Origin: Cystobacter fuscus
GTDB lineage: Bacteria; Myxococcota; Myxococcia; Myxococcales; Myxococcaceae
Direction: 5' to 3'
Length of the DNA: 64,000 bases
Assembly: GCF_002305875.1 (NCBI RefSeq)
Contig: NZ_CP022098.1
Location: 5,580,001-5,644,000 of the forward strand
Shown: piece by piece, positions 54,555-62,444 of the stretch
Layout: every line of letters starts with the position of its first letter
How positions within the stretch are numbered: position 1 is the stretch's first letter
The notes under the pieces: model-generated
Databases searched by the model: none
Told to the model about the DNA's origin: nothing
What the model saw: the letters and a program-made list of their open reading frames with translations, nothing else
Translations under genes and position numbers: made by a program

Positions 54555-55439
54555 ATGGAGCTGCGCCACCTCCGCTACTTCTCCGCCGTCGCCGATGCCC
54601 TCCACTTCGGACGTGCCGCCAGGCACCTCCACGTCTCGCAGCCCACGCTGTCGCAGCAGATCCGCCAGCTCGAGGAGGAGCTGGGCTCGCCGCTGTTCGA
54701 GCGCGCGCGCACGGGGGTGCGGCTGACGCAGGCGGGAGAACTCTTCCGCACGTACGCCTCGCGCGCGCTGGAGGACGTGGACGCGGGCAGGGTGGCGGTG
54801 AGCGCGCTGCGGGGACTGGCCACGGGAGCGCTGCGGGTGGGCTACCCGCCGAGCATGCGCGGTGTCGTGGTGCCGGCGCTGGCGGCCGTGCTGCGCAGGC
54901 ATCCGCGCCTGGCGCTGAGCGCCGAGGAAGCACTCGTGCGGCGGGTGGAGCGGCGCCTGGCCGATGGCAAGCTGGACGTGGGGTTGGCGTACGCGCCCGC
55001 GCGCTCACCAGACCTGGACGCGGAGCCCGTCTTCGACAGCAGGCTCGCGCTCGTCGTCGCGCGGGGGCACGCACTGGCGGGAGCGGAGTCCGTGGGGGTG
55101 AAGCAGCTCGTGGACGAGCCCTTCGCGTTGCTCTCGCGAGGCTCGCGCGTGCGCGGGCGCGTGGACGCCTACTTCGACGCCATGCGGCTCGCCCCGCACA
55201 TCGCGCTCGAGTCGAACGCGGTGGCCACGGTGCTCGCGATGGTGCGCGCGGGCCTCGCCGTCACCGTGCTGCCCGAGCCGCGACTCGCCGAGGCCGAGCG
55301 GCTCGTGGTGAAGCGCCTGTCTCCGGCGCCGCGCTCCGAGCTCGCGGCGTTGCTGTGGCGCAAGGGCGCGCCACGCACACCCGCGGCGGAGTTGTTCGCC
55401 GCGGAGGTGCGCGCACGGGCCCAGGAGTCCGGAGACTGA
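54555..55439 (+). CDS. LysR-family regulator divergent from the acetolactate-synthase-like operon
   Basis: This 294-residue protein opens MELRHLRYFSAVADALHFGR with the helix-turn-helix continuing through HVSQPTLSQQIRQLEEELGS. The effector domain (from about 90) resembles the CynR/BenM group. It lies 100 bases from the divergent operon start with a canonical LysR box between. The likely inducer is a substrate of that operon. Confidence 0.9.
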   Translation: MELRHLRYFSAVADALHFGRAARHLHVSQPTLSQQIRQLEEELGSPLFERARTGVRLTQAGELFRTYASRALEDVDAGRVAVSALRGLATGALRVGYPPSMRGVVVPALAAVLRRHPRLALSAEEALVRRVERRLADGKLDVGLAYAPARSPDLDAEPVFDSRLALVVARGHALAGAESVGVKQLVDEPFALLSRGSRVRGRVDAYFDAMRLAPHIALESNAVATVLAMVRAGLAVTVLPEPRLAEAERLVVKRLSPAPRSELAALLWRKGAPRTPAAELFAAEVRARAQESGD

Positions 55440-55506
55440 GTGGATTTGGACGACCGCCTGACCCACGCGCCACGTACAATCCCCCGTGAACCGAGGAGCC
55501 GTAAAC

Positions 55507-56100
55507 GTGCTGAGTGCCATCGAAGCCATTGCAGCCCTGAAGGATCGTCTCGAGCGCGAGAAGGAGCTTCCCGTCAGAGCGGTGCGAGTGACGCCAGTTG
55601 ATGCAAAGGAGCTAAGGCGGCTGGAGAGCACGCTGGGCAAGGTGCTTCCAGAAGCGTACCTTCAATTCATCACTCAGCACGGTTTGTTCTGTGCGACGAA
55701 TTGGCGTGGCATGGAGCGGGCCCGAATGCTGAGCCCCGCGGAGGTGTTGGAGCGCCACGAATGGAACAAGGAGTTCGTGGAGGAGGACTCGTTCGGCGAC
55801 GGGGAAGAAGAGAAGGAAGCCGCCCGCCGCGAGTTGGAGGTGAGGAGGCGGCTCGTTCCATTCCAATACATCGCGGACTCGTACGTGAGCGACTTCTACA
55901 GCTTCGATACGGAGCTGTGCCGGGCCAAAGGGGCGCTCATCATGCAGGCCTACCACGACGATTTCGACCTCGCGACGTGGCTCCTGGATGAGACACCCGA
56001 TCTCTCTGGCTGCACCTTCGACTTCGACGAGCACATGCGCTGGGTGCTCCGAGAGTGTCTGGAGGAAGGGTCGTGGGGCCGGATGGACAAGGCTGGATAG
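55507..56100 (+). CDS. SMI1/KNR4 (SUKH) family protein
   Basis: This 197-residue acidic protein has the SUKH-type core: LRRLESTLGKVLPEAYLQFI is the usual helix-turn opening, and FYSFDTELCRAKGALIMQAY with CTFDFDEHMRWVLREC follows. SUKH proteins are widespread immunity proteins of bacterial toxin systems, but many are orphan. No partner toxin is adjacent. GTG 55507 with GAGGAG at 8 bases spacing is preferred to GTG 55486. Confidence 0.7.
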   Translation: MLSAIEAIAALKDRLEREKELPVRAVRVTPVDAKELRRLESTLGKVLPEAYLQFITQHGLFCATNWRGMERARMLSPAEVLERHEWNKEFVEEDSFGDGEEEKEAARRELEVRRRLVPFQYIADSYVSDFYSFDTELCRAKGALIMQAYHDDFDLATWLLDETPDLSGCTFDFDEHMRWVLRECLEEGSWGRMDKAG

Positions 56101-56110
56101 CTGGACGCGC

Positions 56111-57019
56111 TCACTCGGCGAGCAACACGACGGCACGCCCGTGGGAGAAGGGCTGGGCCACGGCGAAGCGGGGCGTCACCGCCCAGCTTCCGTCCGGGCG
56201 AACGTAGCCGAACAGGCCGCCTTCCTTCACGGCGGCCAGGTCCTCGGAGAACGCCCCATTCACCGCCTCGAAGCGGGGCTCGATGACCAGGGCCCCCTTC
56301 TTGTCGATGAAACCATAGCGCCCCTTCACCTTCACCCGGGCGAGTCCCTCGTTGAACCAGCACTCGGACAGCTCGCCCTCCCAGCAGGAGATCGTGGGCT
56401 CCAGCACCCACGTGCCGGCCTCGTCCACGAAGCCGAACGTCTTTCCCTTCTGCACCAGCGCGAGGCCCTCCGAGAACGAGGTGCTCATCGTCTCGAAGGG
56501 ATAGGTGGCGAGGCACGCTCCCTTCGGGTCGATGAGGCGCCAGTACTCGCCCTTGGGGGGCTTCTTGAGCGCGACCAGCGCCTTGCCCTTCAGGAAGGGG
56601 CGGGCCAGTCCGCCTCCGAAGCCATCCAGCACCACCTCGCCCTGGGGATTGATGTAGCCGTCCGTGGCCTTTGCCCCGGAGCGCATCACCGGTGCGAGCC
56701 CCGAGCCGAAGCGGCCCACGTTCGCGTACGAGGCTCCCGCGATGACGTACCTGGTGAAGTTGGCCTTGAACGCCACTGGCAACACGAGCGTGCCCTGCGT
56801 ATCGATGAAGCCCGTGTCCGTCAGCGCCAGCCCGTCGCTGAAGCCCGAGAAGGCGCGCCTCACCTTCAGCGCCTGCTGTCCCTTCACGTCGACGAAGGCC
56901 CAGCCATCCCCCGCGGGCATGCGGGCCAGCCCCTCGTTGAAGGCGAAGGGCGTTCCATGGGGGCTGGGGATGACCAGTTCCCCTGTCGTGTCGATGAAGC
57001 CATAGCGGGTGGCGGACAT
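56111..57019 (-). CDS. WG-repeat protein
   Basis: The 302-residue protein is built of about seven WG-like repeats of 35-45 residues, each with a GFID/GYI core followed by a Gly-containing turn and an FxEGLA segment (for example FNEGLARVKVKGRYGFIDKK). It forms an all-beta repeat scaffold. No signal peptide is apparent. WG-repeat proteins are common next to polymorphic-toxin-like loci and in myxobacteria; function is unknown. It converges on the SUKH gene with 10 bases between stops. Confidence 0.8.
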   Translation of the reverse strand: MSATRYGFIDTTGELVIPSPHGTPFAFNEGLARMPAGDGWAFVDVKGQQALKVRRAFSGFSDGLALTDTGFIDTQGTLVLPVAFKANFTRYVIAGASYANVGRFGSGLAPVMRSGAKATDGYINPQGEVVLDGFGGGLARPFLKGKALVALKKPPKGEYWRLIDPKGACLATYPFETMSTSFSEGLALVQKGKTFGFVDEAGTWVLEPTISCWEGELSECWFNEGLARVKVKGRYGFIDKKGALVIEPRFEAVNGAFSEDLAAVKEGGLFGYVRPDGSWAVTPRFAVAQPFSHGRAVVLLAE

Positions 57020-57087
57020 GGCGCGGACCCTAGCGGCCGGTTCCACATCTCGTCCATGCTCGAGGCCCGTGCGGGCATGGCATCACG

Positions 57088-57696
57088 TCACGGCAGCAGT
57101 GCTTCCTTCTTCAGCAGCTTGTTCGCGAGCGTGGTGTAGGACCACTTGCCCTCTTCATCCACGAGCCCCTTCTCGAGCAGCTCGCGCAGCTTGGGACCGA
57201 TTTGGCTGGAGTGGCCGACGAGGTGGTGGTCCGCGCTCACCTTCCCGATGGCGTCCTCGCGGTCATCCGCCACGACGAGTCTGGCGGACAGCGTGTCGGC
57301 GTAGGTGGAATAGTCACTGTAGTAGGTCCACGCGACGCCCTTGAGCGTGAAGCCTCCGAGGACGACGAGCTCGCCGTGGAAGAGGAGGTTGTCCGCCGCG
57401 AGTGAGCCGCCGACGAAGAGCAGGGAGTAGTCGAAGCCCTCGTGGATGATGTTGCCTTCCACCACCAGATCGCCGGCCACGAGCAGACGCCCCTGGTCCT
57501 CGATGACCAGGTTGCCCTTCACCACGAGGCCGCCGTCGAAGCGCAGGTCCTCTCCCTCGGAGACCTTCAAGTCCTCGGCCACCTGCTTCACGGTGTCGGA
57601 GGGTGTCAGCTTCGCCTTGAGCGCGGCCCGGTTGGAGGCCGAGCCGGCGTGGTCGTGAAGCGAGGACTCCTGCAGCAACGTTTCGAAGAGCTTCAT
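57088..57696 (-). CDS. Polymer-forming (bactofilin-like) beta-helix protein of unknown role
   Basis: This 202-residue protein has a central block (about residues 50-125) of short alternating hydrophobic repeats: GLVVKGNLVIEDQGRLLVAG, LVVEGNI, LLFVGGSLAADNL, LVVLGGFTLKG. These look like rungs of a right-handed beta-helix as in bactofilins. The flanks are polar helices. It has no signal peptide. The family match is by pattern only. Confidence 0.6.
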   Translation of the reverse strand: MKLFETLLQESSLHDHAGSASNRAALKAKLTPSDTVKQVAEDLKVSEGEDLRFDGGLVVKGNLVIEDQGRLLVAGDLVVEGNIIHEGFDYSLLFVGGSLAADNLLFHGELVVLGGFTLKGVAWTYYSDYSTYADTLSARLVVADDREDAIGKVSADHHLVGHSSQIGPKLRELLEKGLVDEEGKWSYTTLANKLLKKEALLP

Positions 57697-57786
57697 GTTT
57701 CCAGGCTAGAAGCCAGTGGGGCGGGGGGCGAGCAGATTTTCGTGCAAGAGTCCCCCGCCTGGATTCGCATCTCGAATGCCGCCCGC

Positions 57787-59037
57787 TCAGGAGCGGGCGC
57801 GCAACTGCACCTCGAGCGTCTCCATCTTGCGAAGGACCGGATGGGAACCGAACGTGGGCGGCTTGACGAGCTTCATGTCGGGGAAGCGCTTGAGCAGGGT
57901 GTCCACGGCGATCCGCCCCTCGAGCCGCGCCAGGTGGACGCCGAGGCAGAAGTGCATCCCGTTGCCGAACGCGATGGTCGTGGTGTTGTTGCGGCGCACG
58001 TCGAATGTCTCGGGATGGGGGAACGCGGCCTCGTCATGCATCGCGCTGTTGGTCATGAGGAACAGCCTCTGCCCCTTCTTGATCTTCACGCCGCCGAGCT
58101 CCAGGTCCTCGCGCGCGTAGCGGGTGAGGCCCAGCTTGCCGAAGTTGTCGTGGCGCAGCACCTCCTCGAGGACGTTCTTGACGAGCTCGGGCTCGGCCTT
58201 GAGCTGGGCGAACAGCTCGGGCCGCCGCAGGATGTTGGACAGGGTGAAGCCGATGAGGTGCACCGTGGTCTCGAAGCCACCCACGATGAGCGAGGCCACG
58301 AGCGACAGCAGCTCCGGGGTGCTCAGCTTGTCGCCCTGCTCCTCGGTCTGGATGAGGGTGGTGAGGATGTCGTTCTCCCTGGGGTTGCGGCGCCGCTCCT
58401 CGATCGTCTCGCGTATCAGCACGATGCCCTCGCGGATGGCCTCGCGCACCGTCACCAACTCCTCGGGAGGAATCAGGCTGGGGAGGAGGCTCTTGATCGA
58501 CGCCTCGGTGAAGCGCTGGAAGAGCACCTCACGCCCCTTGGGAATCTTCAGCATCGAGCTCATGACGCGCGCGGGAATGGGGTCCGCGATGTCGCTCACC
58601 ACGTTGATCGTGCCCTTGGCCTCCGCGGCGTCGAGCAGCTCATCCACGATCGCCTGGATGTCCGGCCGCAGCCACTCGACGGCGCGGGGGGTGAACGCCG
58701 GGCTGACGAGCCTGCGCACCCGGGTATGGTCCGCGTCGGGCAGCGAGAAGAGGTTCGCCCTGTTGAGTTCGTCCCTCTCGGGAATCAGCGCCGCGGTCCC
58801 CATGGTGCTGGCGAACTCCCAATCGGCGGAGTTGGTCGAGAAGCGTTTGTTGTCACGCAGCGCGGCGATGACATCCTCGTAGCGGGTGACGATCCAGCCA
58901 TGGCCCTGGTCCCAGTAGGAGATGGGCGTCTGGGTCCGCAGCTCCTTGAACATGGGGTACGGATTGACGTCGAAGCCGGGGGCATTCGGGTTGAAGGGAC
59001 AGGACTTCGTCTCGGACTTCGTCTGCTCGTGCGACAT
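57787..59037 (-). CDS. Cytochrome P450 (class I, CYP107/CYP125-like size)
   Basis: This 416-residue soluble P450 has the heme Cys364 in FGNGMHFCLGVHLA, the oxygen-activating helix GGFETTVHL and the ExxR in LEEVLRHD (EEVLR). SCPFNPNAPGFDVNPYP is a common N-terminal block of bacterial P450s. AGGAG precedes ATG 59037; the upstream in-frame ATG at 59070 is rejected. No ferredoxin or reductase gene is adjacent, so redox partners come from elsewhere. The substrate is unknown. Confidence 0.93.
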   Translation of the reverse strand: MSHEQTKSETKSCPFNPNAPGFDVNPYPMFKELRTQTPISYWDQGHGWIVTRYEDVIAALRDNKRFSTNSADWEFASTMGTAALIPERDELNRANLFSLPDADHTRVRRLVSPAFTPRAVEWLRPDIQAIVDELLDAAEAKGTINVVSDIADPIPARVMSSMLKIPKGREVLFQRFTEASIKSLLPSLIPPEELVTVREAIREGIVLIRETIEERRRNPRENDILTTLIQTEEQGDKLSTPELLSLVASLIVGGFETTVHLIGFTLSNILRRPELFAQLKAEPELVKNVLEEVLRHDNFGKLGLTRYAREDLELGGVKIKKGQRLFLMTNSAMHDEAAFPHPETFDVRRNNTTTIAFGNGMHFCLGVHLARLEGRIAVDTLLKRFPDMKLVKPPTFGSHPVLRKMETLEVQLRARS

Positions 59038-59222
59038 GGACCGTCTCCTGTGGGTTTCCAGTTCAGCCACGATTCGTTAGCCTGGGAAAATATATCTGAG
59101 GTAAAATAATTGGCAATACCCATGAGGCAGGCACACAGCTGACATGGGCGCCGGCAGCGGGATGGCGACGAGCCGGTCAGGGAGCCTTCGAGAGCTGAGC
59201 CTGCTCTGGACTGGCGAGACCA

Positions 59223-59249
59223 TTGACAGAATGTAACAGTGCTTATACA
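59223..59249 (+). promoter_or_regulatory. MarR promoter with overlapping dyad operator
   Basis: TTGACA at 59223-59228 and TATACA at 59244-59249 are 15 bases apart (short but plausible). An 18-base pseudo-palindrome, TGTAACAGTGCTTATACA at 59232-59249, spans the -10 element and is symmetrical at 12 of 18 positions. This suits MarR autoregulation. Confidence 0.5.
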
Positions 59250-59258
59250 TCCCCCCTC

Positions 59259-59744
59259 ATGGCTACCGCCTCGCCCACCCTGGGCACGCTCATGCGCCAC
59301 CTGGTCGAGCTCCTCGACCGTGATGTGGAAGCCGCCTACGCGGCCGCCGGTCTGGCATGGCGGCCGCGCAATACGCCGGTCTTGCGCGCCCTGATGGAGC
59401 TGGGGCCGGCCTCGATCCGGGCTCTGTCGCACGAGATTGGCATCACCCATTCGGCGGTGAGCCAGACGGTGTCGCAGATGGCCAAGGACGGGCTGGTCGA
59501 GTTGAGACCTGGCGCCGATGCGAGAGAGCGGATTGTCGCGCTGTCGGCGAAGGCCGAGGCGATGATCCCGGCCTTGCGAAAACAGTGGGCGGCCACCAAC
59601 GCCGCCGCGGCTCAACTCGACTCGGAGTTGTCGGCGCCGCTTTCGAAGATCGCCGCCGAAGCAATCGAAGCCCTCACCCGTAAACCCTTTGGGGAGCGGA
59701 TGAGGCAGGCCGCCCAGGCGCAGGCCGCGAAACCCGAGCCTTAG
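59259..59744 (+). CDS. MarR-family regulator
   Basis: The 161-residue protein has a winged helix around residues 40-95 (PASIRALSHEIGITHSAVSQ, then TVSQMAKDGLVELRPGADAR and ERIVALS). It is followed 30 bases later by an S41 peptidase gene on the same strand, so the pair probably forms an operon. The lower third-position GC and the protein style look less native than the neighbours, but not decisively. Confidence 0.85.
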   Translation: MATASPTLGTLMRHLVELLDRDVEAAYAAAGLAWRPRNTPVLRALMELGPASIRALSHEIGITHSAVSQTVSQMAKDGLVELRPGADARERIVALSAKAEAMIPALRKQWAATNAAAAQLDSELSAPLSKIAAEAIEALTRKPFGERMRQAAQAQAAKPEP

Positions 59745-59774
59745 AGCACCTCTTTTTTCATTGTCGGAGTCGTC

Positions 59775-61127
59775 ATGCGTTTGAAAGTTCTTTCAGCCGC
59801 CGCGATGGCGTTTGCCTTGATGGGGGTCGGCGTCGCAGCCGAGGCCCAGGTGCGCACACCCATGACGGAGGCGGAGGCCGCGCGGATCCTGTCGCCCGTG
59901 CAGCGCGACGCGGTGCTGAACGCCGTCAAGGCCGCCTACAGGACGTCGTACGTCTTCCCGGAGAAGACGCCGGTCATCCTGGCCAGGCTGGACAAGGCCA
60001 GGGCGGCGGGACGCTACAATGTCGGCAATCCCAACGAGCTCGCCAGTCTGATCACCAGCGATCTCCGGGAGGCGAGCCATGACAGCCACGCCTACATGCA
60101 ATACGACCCGCAGCGCCATGCCGCCGCCATCGCCTCGTCGGCGGGCGGAGCGGGCGAGGCCCTGGCGGGCTTCGACGCGGCGACCGCGCGCCGTGATCAC
60201 CATGGCCTGGCCGAGATGCGCATCCTGCCAGGCAATATCCGCTACCTGAAGATTACCGCATTCGAATGGGTCAGCGATGAGACGGGCCAGGCCTATGACG
60301 GCGCGATGCGCTTCCTCAAGGCCGGCGACGCGGTGATCATCGACCTGCGCGGCAATGGCGGGGGCTCTTCCGAGGCGGTGCAGTACCTGGTCAGCCACTT
60401 CCTGAAGGCGGGAACGCTGGAGATCACCTTCCTTCACGCCGGACGCGAGCCCATCCAGACGCGCGCACTCGACAACCTCCCCGCGGGCCGGATGATTGGC
60501 AAGCCGCTCTATGTGCTGGTCGACCAAGGCGCCGCCTCGGCGGCGGAATCCTTCGCCTACGACGTGCAGCAGTTCAAGCTGGGCAAGCTGGTGGGGGCGT
60601 CCACGGCGGGTGCGGCCAACACCAATGAATTCGTGCCCATCGCGCCGGGCTTCATGCTGAGTGTCTCGACCGGACGTCCGGTCCATCCGATCAGCAAGGC
60701 CAACTGGGAGGGGACCGGCGTTGTCCCGGACGTCGCGACGCCGCCAGCACAGGCGCTCGATCAGGCACACGCCCTGGCCCTGAAAGCCCTGGCCGCGGCG
60801 CATCCCGCGCCTGAAATCCAGGCGGACTACGACTGGGCGCTGCCCGAGATCGAGGCCCGACTCCATCCGGTCACGGTCTCGGCGGCGACCGCCAAGGCCG
60901 CGCCCGGGGCGTATGGCAAGTACGTCGTCACCGCGGAGAAGGACGGTCTGTGGATCGCGCGCCCGGGGCATCCTCTCTGGCCGGAGCCGCGTCGCCTCGA
61001 GCCGCTGACGAATGGCGGCTTGTTCGCGGTGGATGGCGTCGACCTCCTGCGGGTCGGCGTGAAGCCGGACGCCCTGGAACTGTGGTGGAAGGGCGAGCCC
61101 TCCCCCCGGATCCTGAATCGAAACTGA
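59775..61127 (+). CDS. Exported S41-family peptidase
   Basis: This 450-residue protein has a signal peptide (residues 1-24, cut near AEAQ). The S41 (IRBP/C-terminal processing-like) domain includes VIIDLRGNGGGSSEAVQYL, the catalytic Ser in VLVDQGAASAAESFAYDV, and LVGASTAGAANTN. A C-terminal domain follows from about residue 340. It lies 30 bases after the MarR gene. The style resembles proteins of alphaproteobacteria, so lateral transfer is possible. Confidence 0.85.
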   Translation: MRLKVLSAAAMAFALMGVGVAAEAQVRTPMTEAEAARILSPVQRDAVLNAVKAAYRTSYVFPEKTPVILARLDKARAAGRYNVGNPNELASLITSDLREASHDSHAYMQYDPQRHAAAIASSAGGAGEALAGFDAATARRDHHGLAEMRILPGNIRYLKITAFEWVSDETGQAYDGAMRFLKAGDAVIIDLRGNGGGSSEAVQYLVSHFLKAGTLEITFLHAGREPIQTRALDNLPAGRMIGKPLYVLVDQGAASAAESFAYDVQQFKLGKLVGASTAGAANTNEFVPIAPGFMLSVSTGRPVHPISKANWEGTGVVPDVATPPAQALDQAHALALKALAAAHPAPEIQADYDWALPEIEARLHPVTVSAATAKAAPGAYGKYVVTAEKDGLWIARPGHPLWPEPRRLEPLTNGGLFAVDGVDLLRVGVKPDALELWWKGEPSPRILNRN

Positions 61128-61167
61128 GCGAGGCGCCTGACTCGAGCAAGCTGGATCAAGCTCCCGG

Positions 61168-61656
61168 TCAGCCCGCGAAGTACGTCTGTCCGAGCACCTG
61201 GAAGGTGACGGACGGCGCCACGGTCTCGTTGGCGAATTTCGTCACCGAGTACCAGATATTGCGCGTCGCGGTTGGATTGGACACCACGGCCTTGCCCGTG
61301 ACGGAGGCGAGCAGGGCTCCGGTCTGGTCATTGTACAGGTTGGCCGACACCGAGCAGTCGCCGAGCAGGCACCCCATCTCCAGCTTCAGCAGCAGCTTCG
61401 GGTTCGTCGCCAGCAACGTCTTCGCGAGATGTTGGCTCGTCGAGCGCAGCAGGGTCGCGGCAGTCAGCCTCACATCAATGGTGTGCGAGTCGTAGATCGC
61501 GTTGCTCGGCTTCGTCCATACCGGGCCGAGGTAGTCGCTACCGCAGGGGGCCGGGCAGGTGGGGGTCAAGGTGAAGGTCTGTGCCTCCGCGGGCGCCGAA
61601 CCGAGGAACAACAGGGCGGAGACAAGCAACGAGCATGTCGTGGTGAACGTTCGCAT
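61168..61656 (-). CDS. Small secreted protein of unknown function
   Basis: This 162-residue protein has a clear signal peptide (SLLVSALLFLGSAPAEAQ, cut near residue 25), with four Cys in the mature chain in two pairs (TCPAPCGS and GCLLGDCS), likely disulfides. AGGAG precedes ATG 61656. No family was recognised. Confidence 0.7.
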   Translation of the reverse strand: MRTFTTTCSLLVSALLFLGSAPAEAQTFTLTPTCPAPCGSDYLGPVWTKPSNAIYDSHTIDVRLTAATLLRSTSQHLAKTLLATNPKLLLKLEMGCLLGDCSVSANLYNDQTGALLASVTGKAVVSNPTATRNIWYSVTKFANETVAPSVTFQVLGQTYFAG

Positions 61657-61817
61657 GGAACAATCTCCTGGGAGACGAGGCGCGCGAGCCATCGCGCGAC
61701 GGCAAACCGTTCGCCGTGGCGCGCACTCTAACCCGACGCTCCTCGATCTCTCGGCCGTGGTGGACGCGCGGCCAGGGCGGCCCGCCCCAAGGGACGTCAT
61801 TTCTCGTGGTGCACTTG

Positions 61818-61830
61818 TATCAGACTGATA
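61818..61830. promoter_or_regulatory. Perfect 13-base palindrome upstream of padR-like gene
   Basis: TATCAG-A-CTGATA is an exact palindrome 23 bases before the PadR-family start, followed by TATATAGG. It is a likely autoregulatory PadR operator. Confidence 0.55.
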
Positions 61831-61853
61831 TATAGGGAGGCCAGGAGGTCATC

Positions 61854-62444
61854 TTGGCGCGAGAGAACACCTGTCAGTTCGCCATCCTGGGGATGCTGTG
61901 CCGGGAGCCCATGAGCGGTTACGGCCTGCGTCAGGCCATCGAGCGGACGGTGGGGCACTTCTGGCAGGAGAGCTACGGCAACCTCTACCCGACGCTGGAG
62001 CGGATGGAGGCGGAGGCGCTGGTCGTGCTCGACCGGGAGGAGCACTCGCCAGGGGGGAGGGTGCGCAAGGTGTACCGGGTGACGGCGGAAGGGCGGAAGG
62101 TGCTCGCGGAGTGGCTGCGGCGGCCGGTGGTGCCCCACGTGGAGCGCAACGAGCTGTTGCTCAAGCTCTTCTTCGGCGCCCGGGTGGGACCGGAGGACTC
62201 GCTGGCGCACGTGGAGCGCAGCCGCGCCGAGGCCGAGGGACTGCTGGCCGCGCTGCGGCTCATCGACGAGGACTTCCGCCGCTCGCGCGAGGGCCACCCG
62301 GAGGAGCCCTACTCGCACCTGTCCATTCGGGCGGGGTTGCTCGGGCTGGAGGCACACCTGCGCTGGTGTGACGAGGCCCAGGAGGCGCTCCAACGTCTGG
62401 CTCACACGAAGGGTTCGAAGAAGGCAGAAGGAGGAGTGGGATGA
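61854..62444 (+). CDS. PadR-family regulator
   Basis: The 196-residue protein reads (M)ARENTCQFAILGMLCREPMS, then GYGLRQAIERTVGHFWQESY and GNLYPTLERME, the PadR winged helix, with a C-terminal dimerisation helix region (LLKLFFGARVGPE). The start is TTG at 61854, supported by AGGAGG 5 bases upstream. Its stop overlaps the next gene (ATGA), an unusual partner for PadR. Confidence 0.88.
   Translation: MARENTCQFAILGMLCREPMSGYGLRQAIERTVGHFWQESYGNLYPTLERMEAEALVVLDREEHSPGGRVRKVYRVTAEGRKVLAEWLRRPVVPHVERNELLLKLFFGARVGPEDSLAHVERSRAEAEGLLAALRLIDEDFRRSREGHPEEPYSHLSIRAGLLGLEAHLRWCDEAQEALQRLAHTKGSKKAEGGVG

Noticed and set aside
55507-57019. SUKH plus WG genes as an intact toxin-immunity system
   Set aside because: No toxin domain or secretion signal is found in adjacent genes, so only an orphan cluster is claimed.
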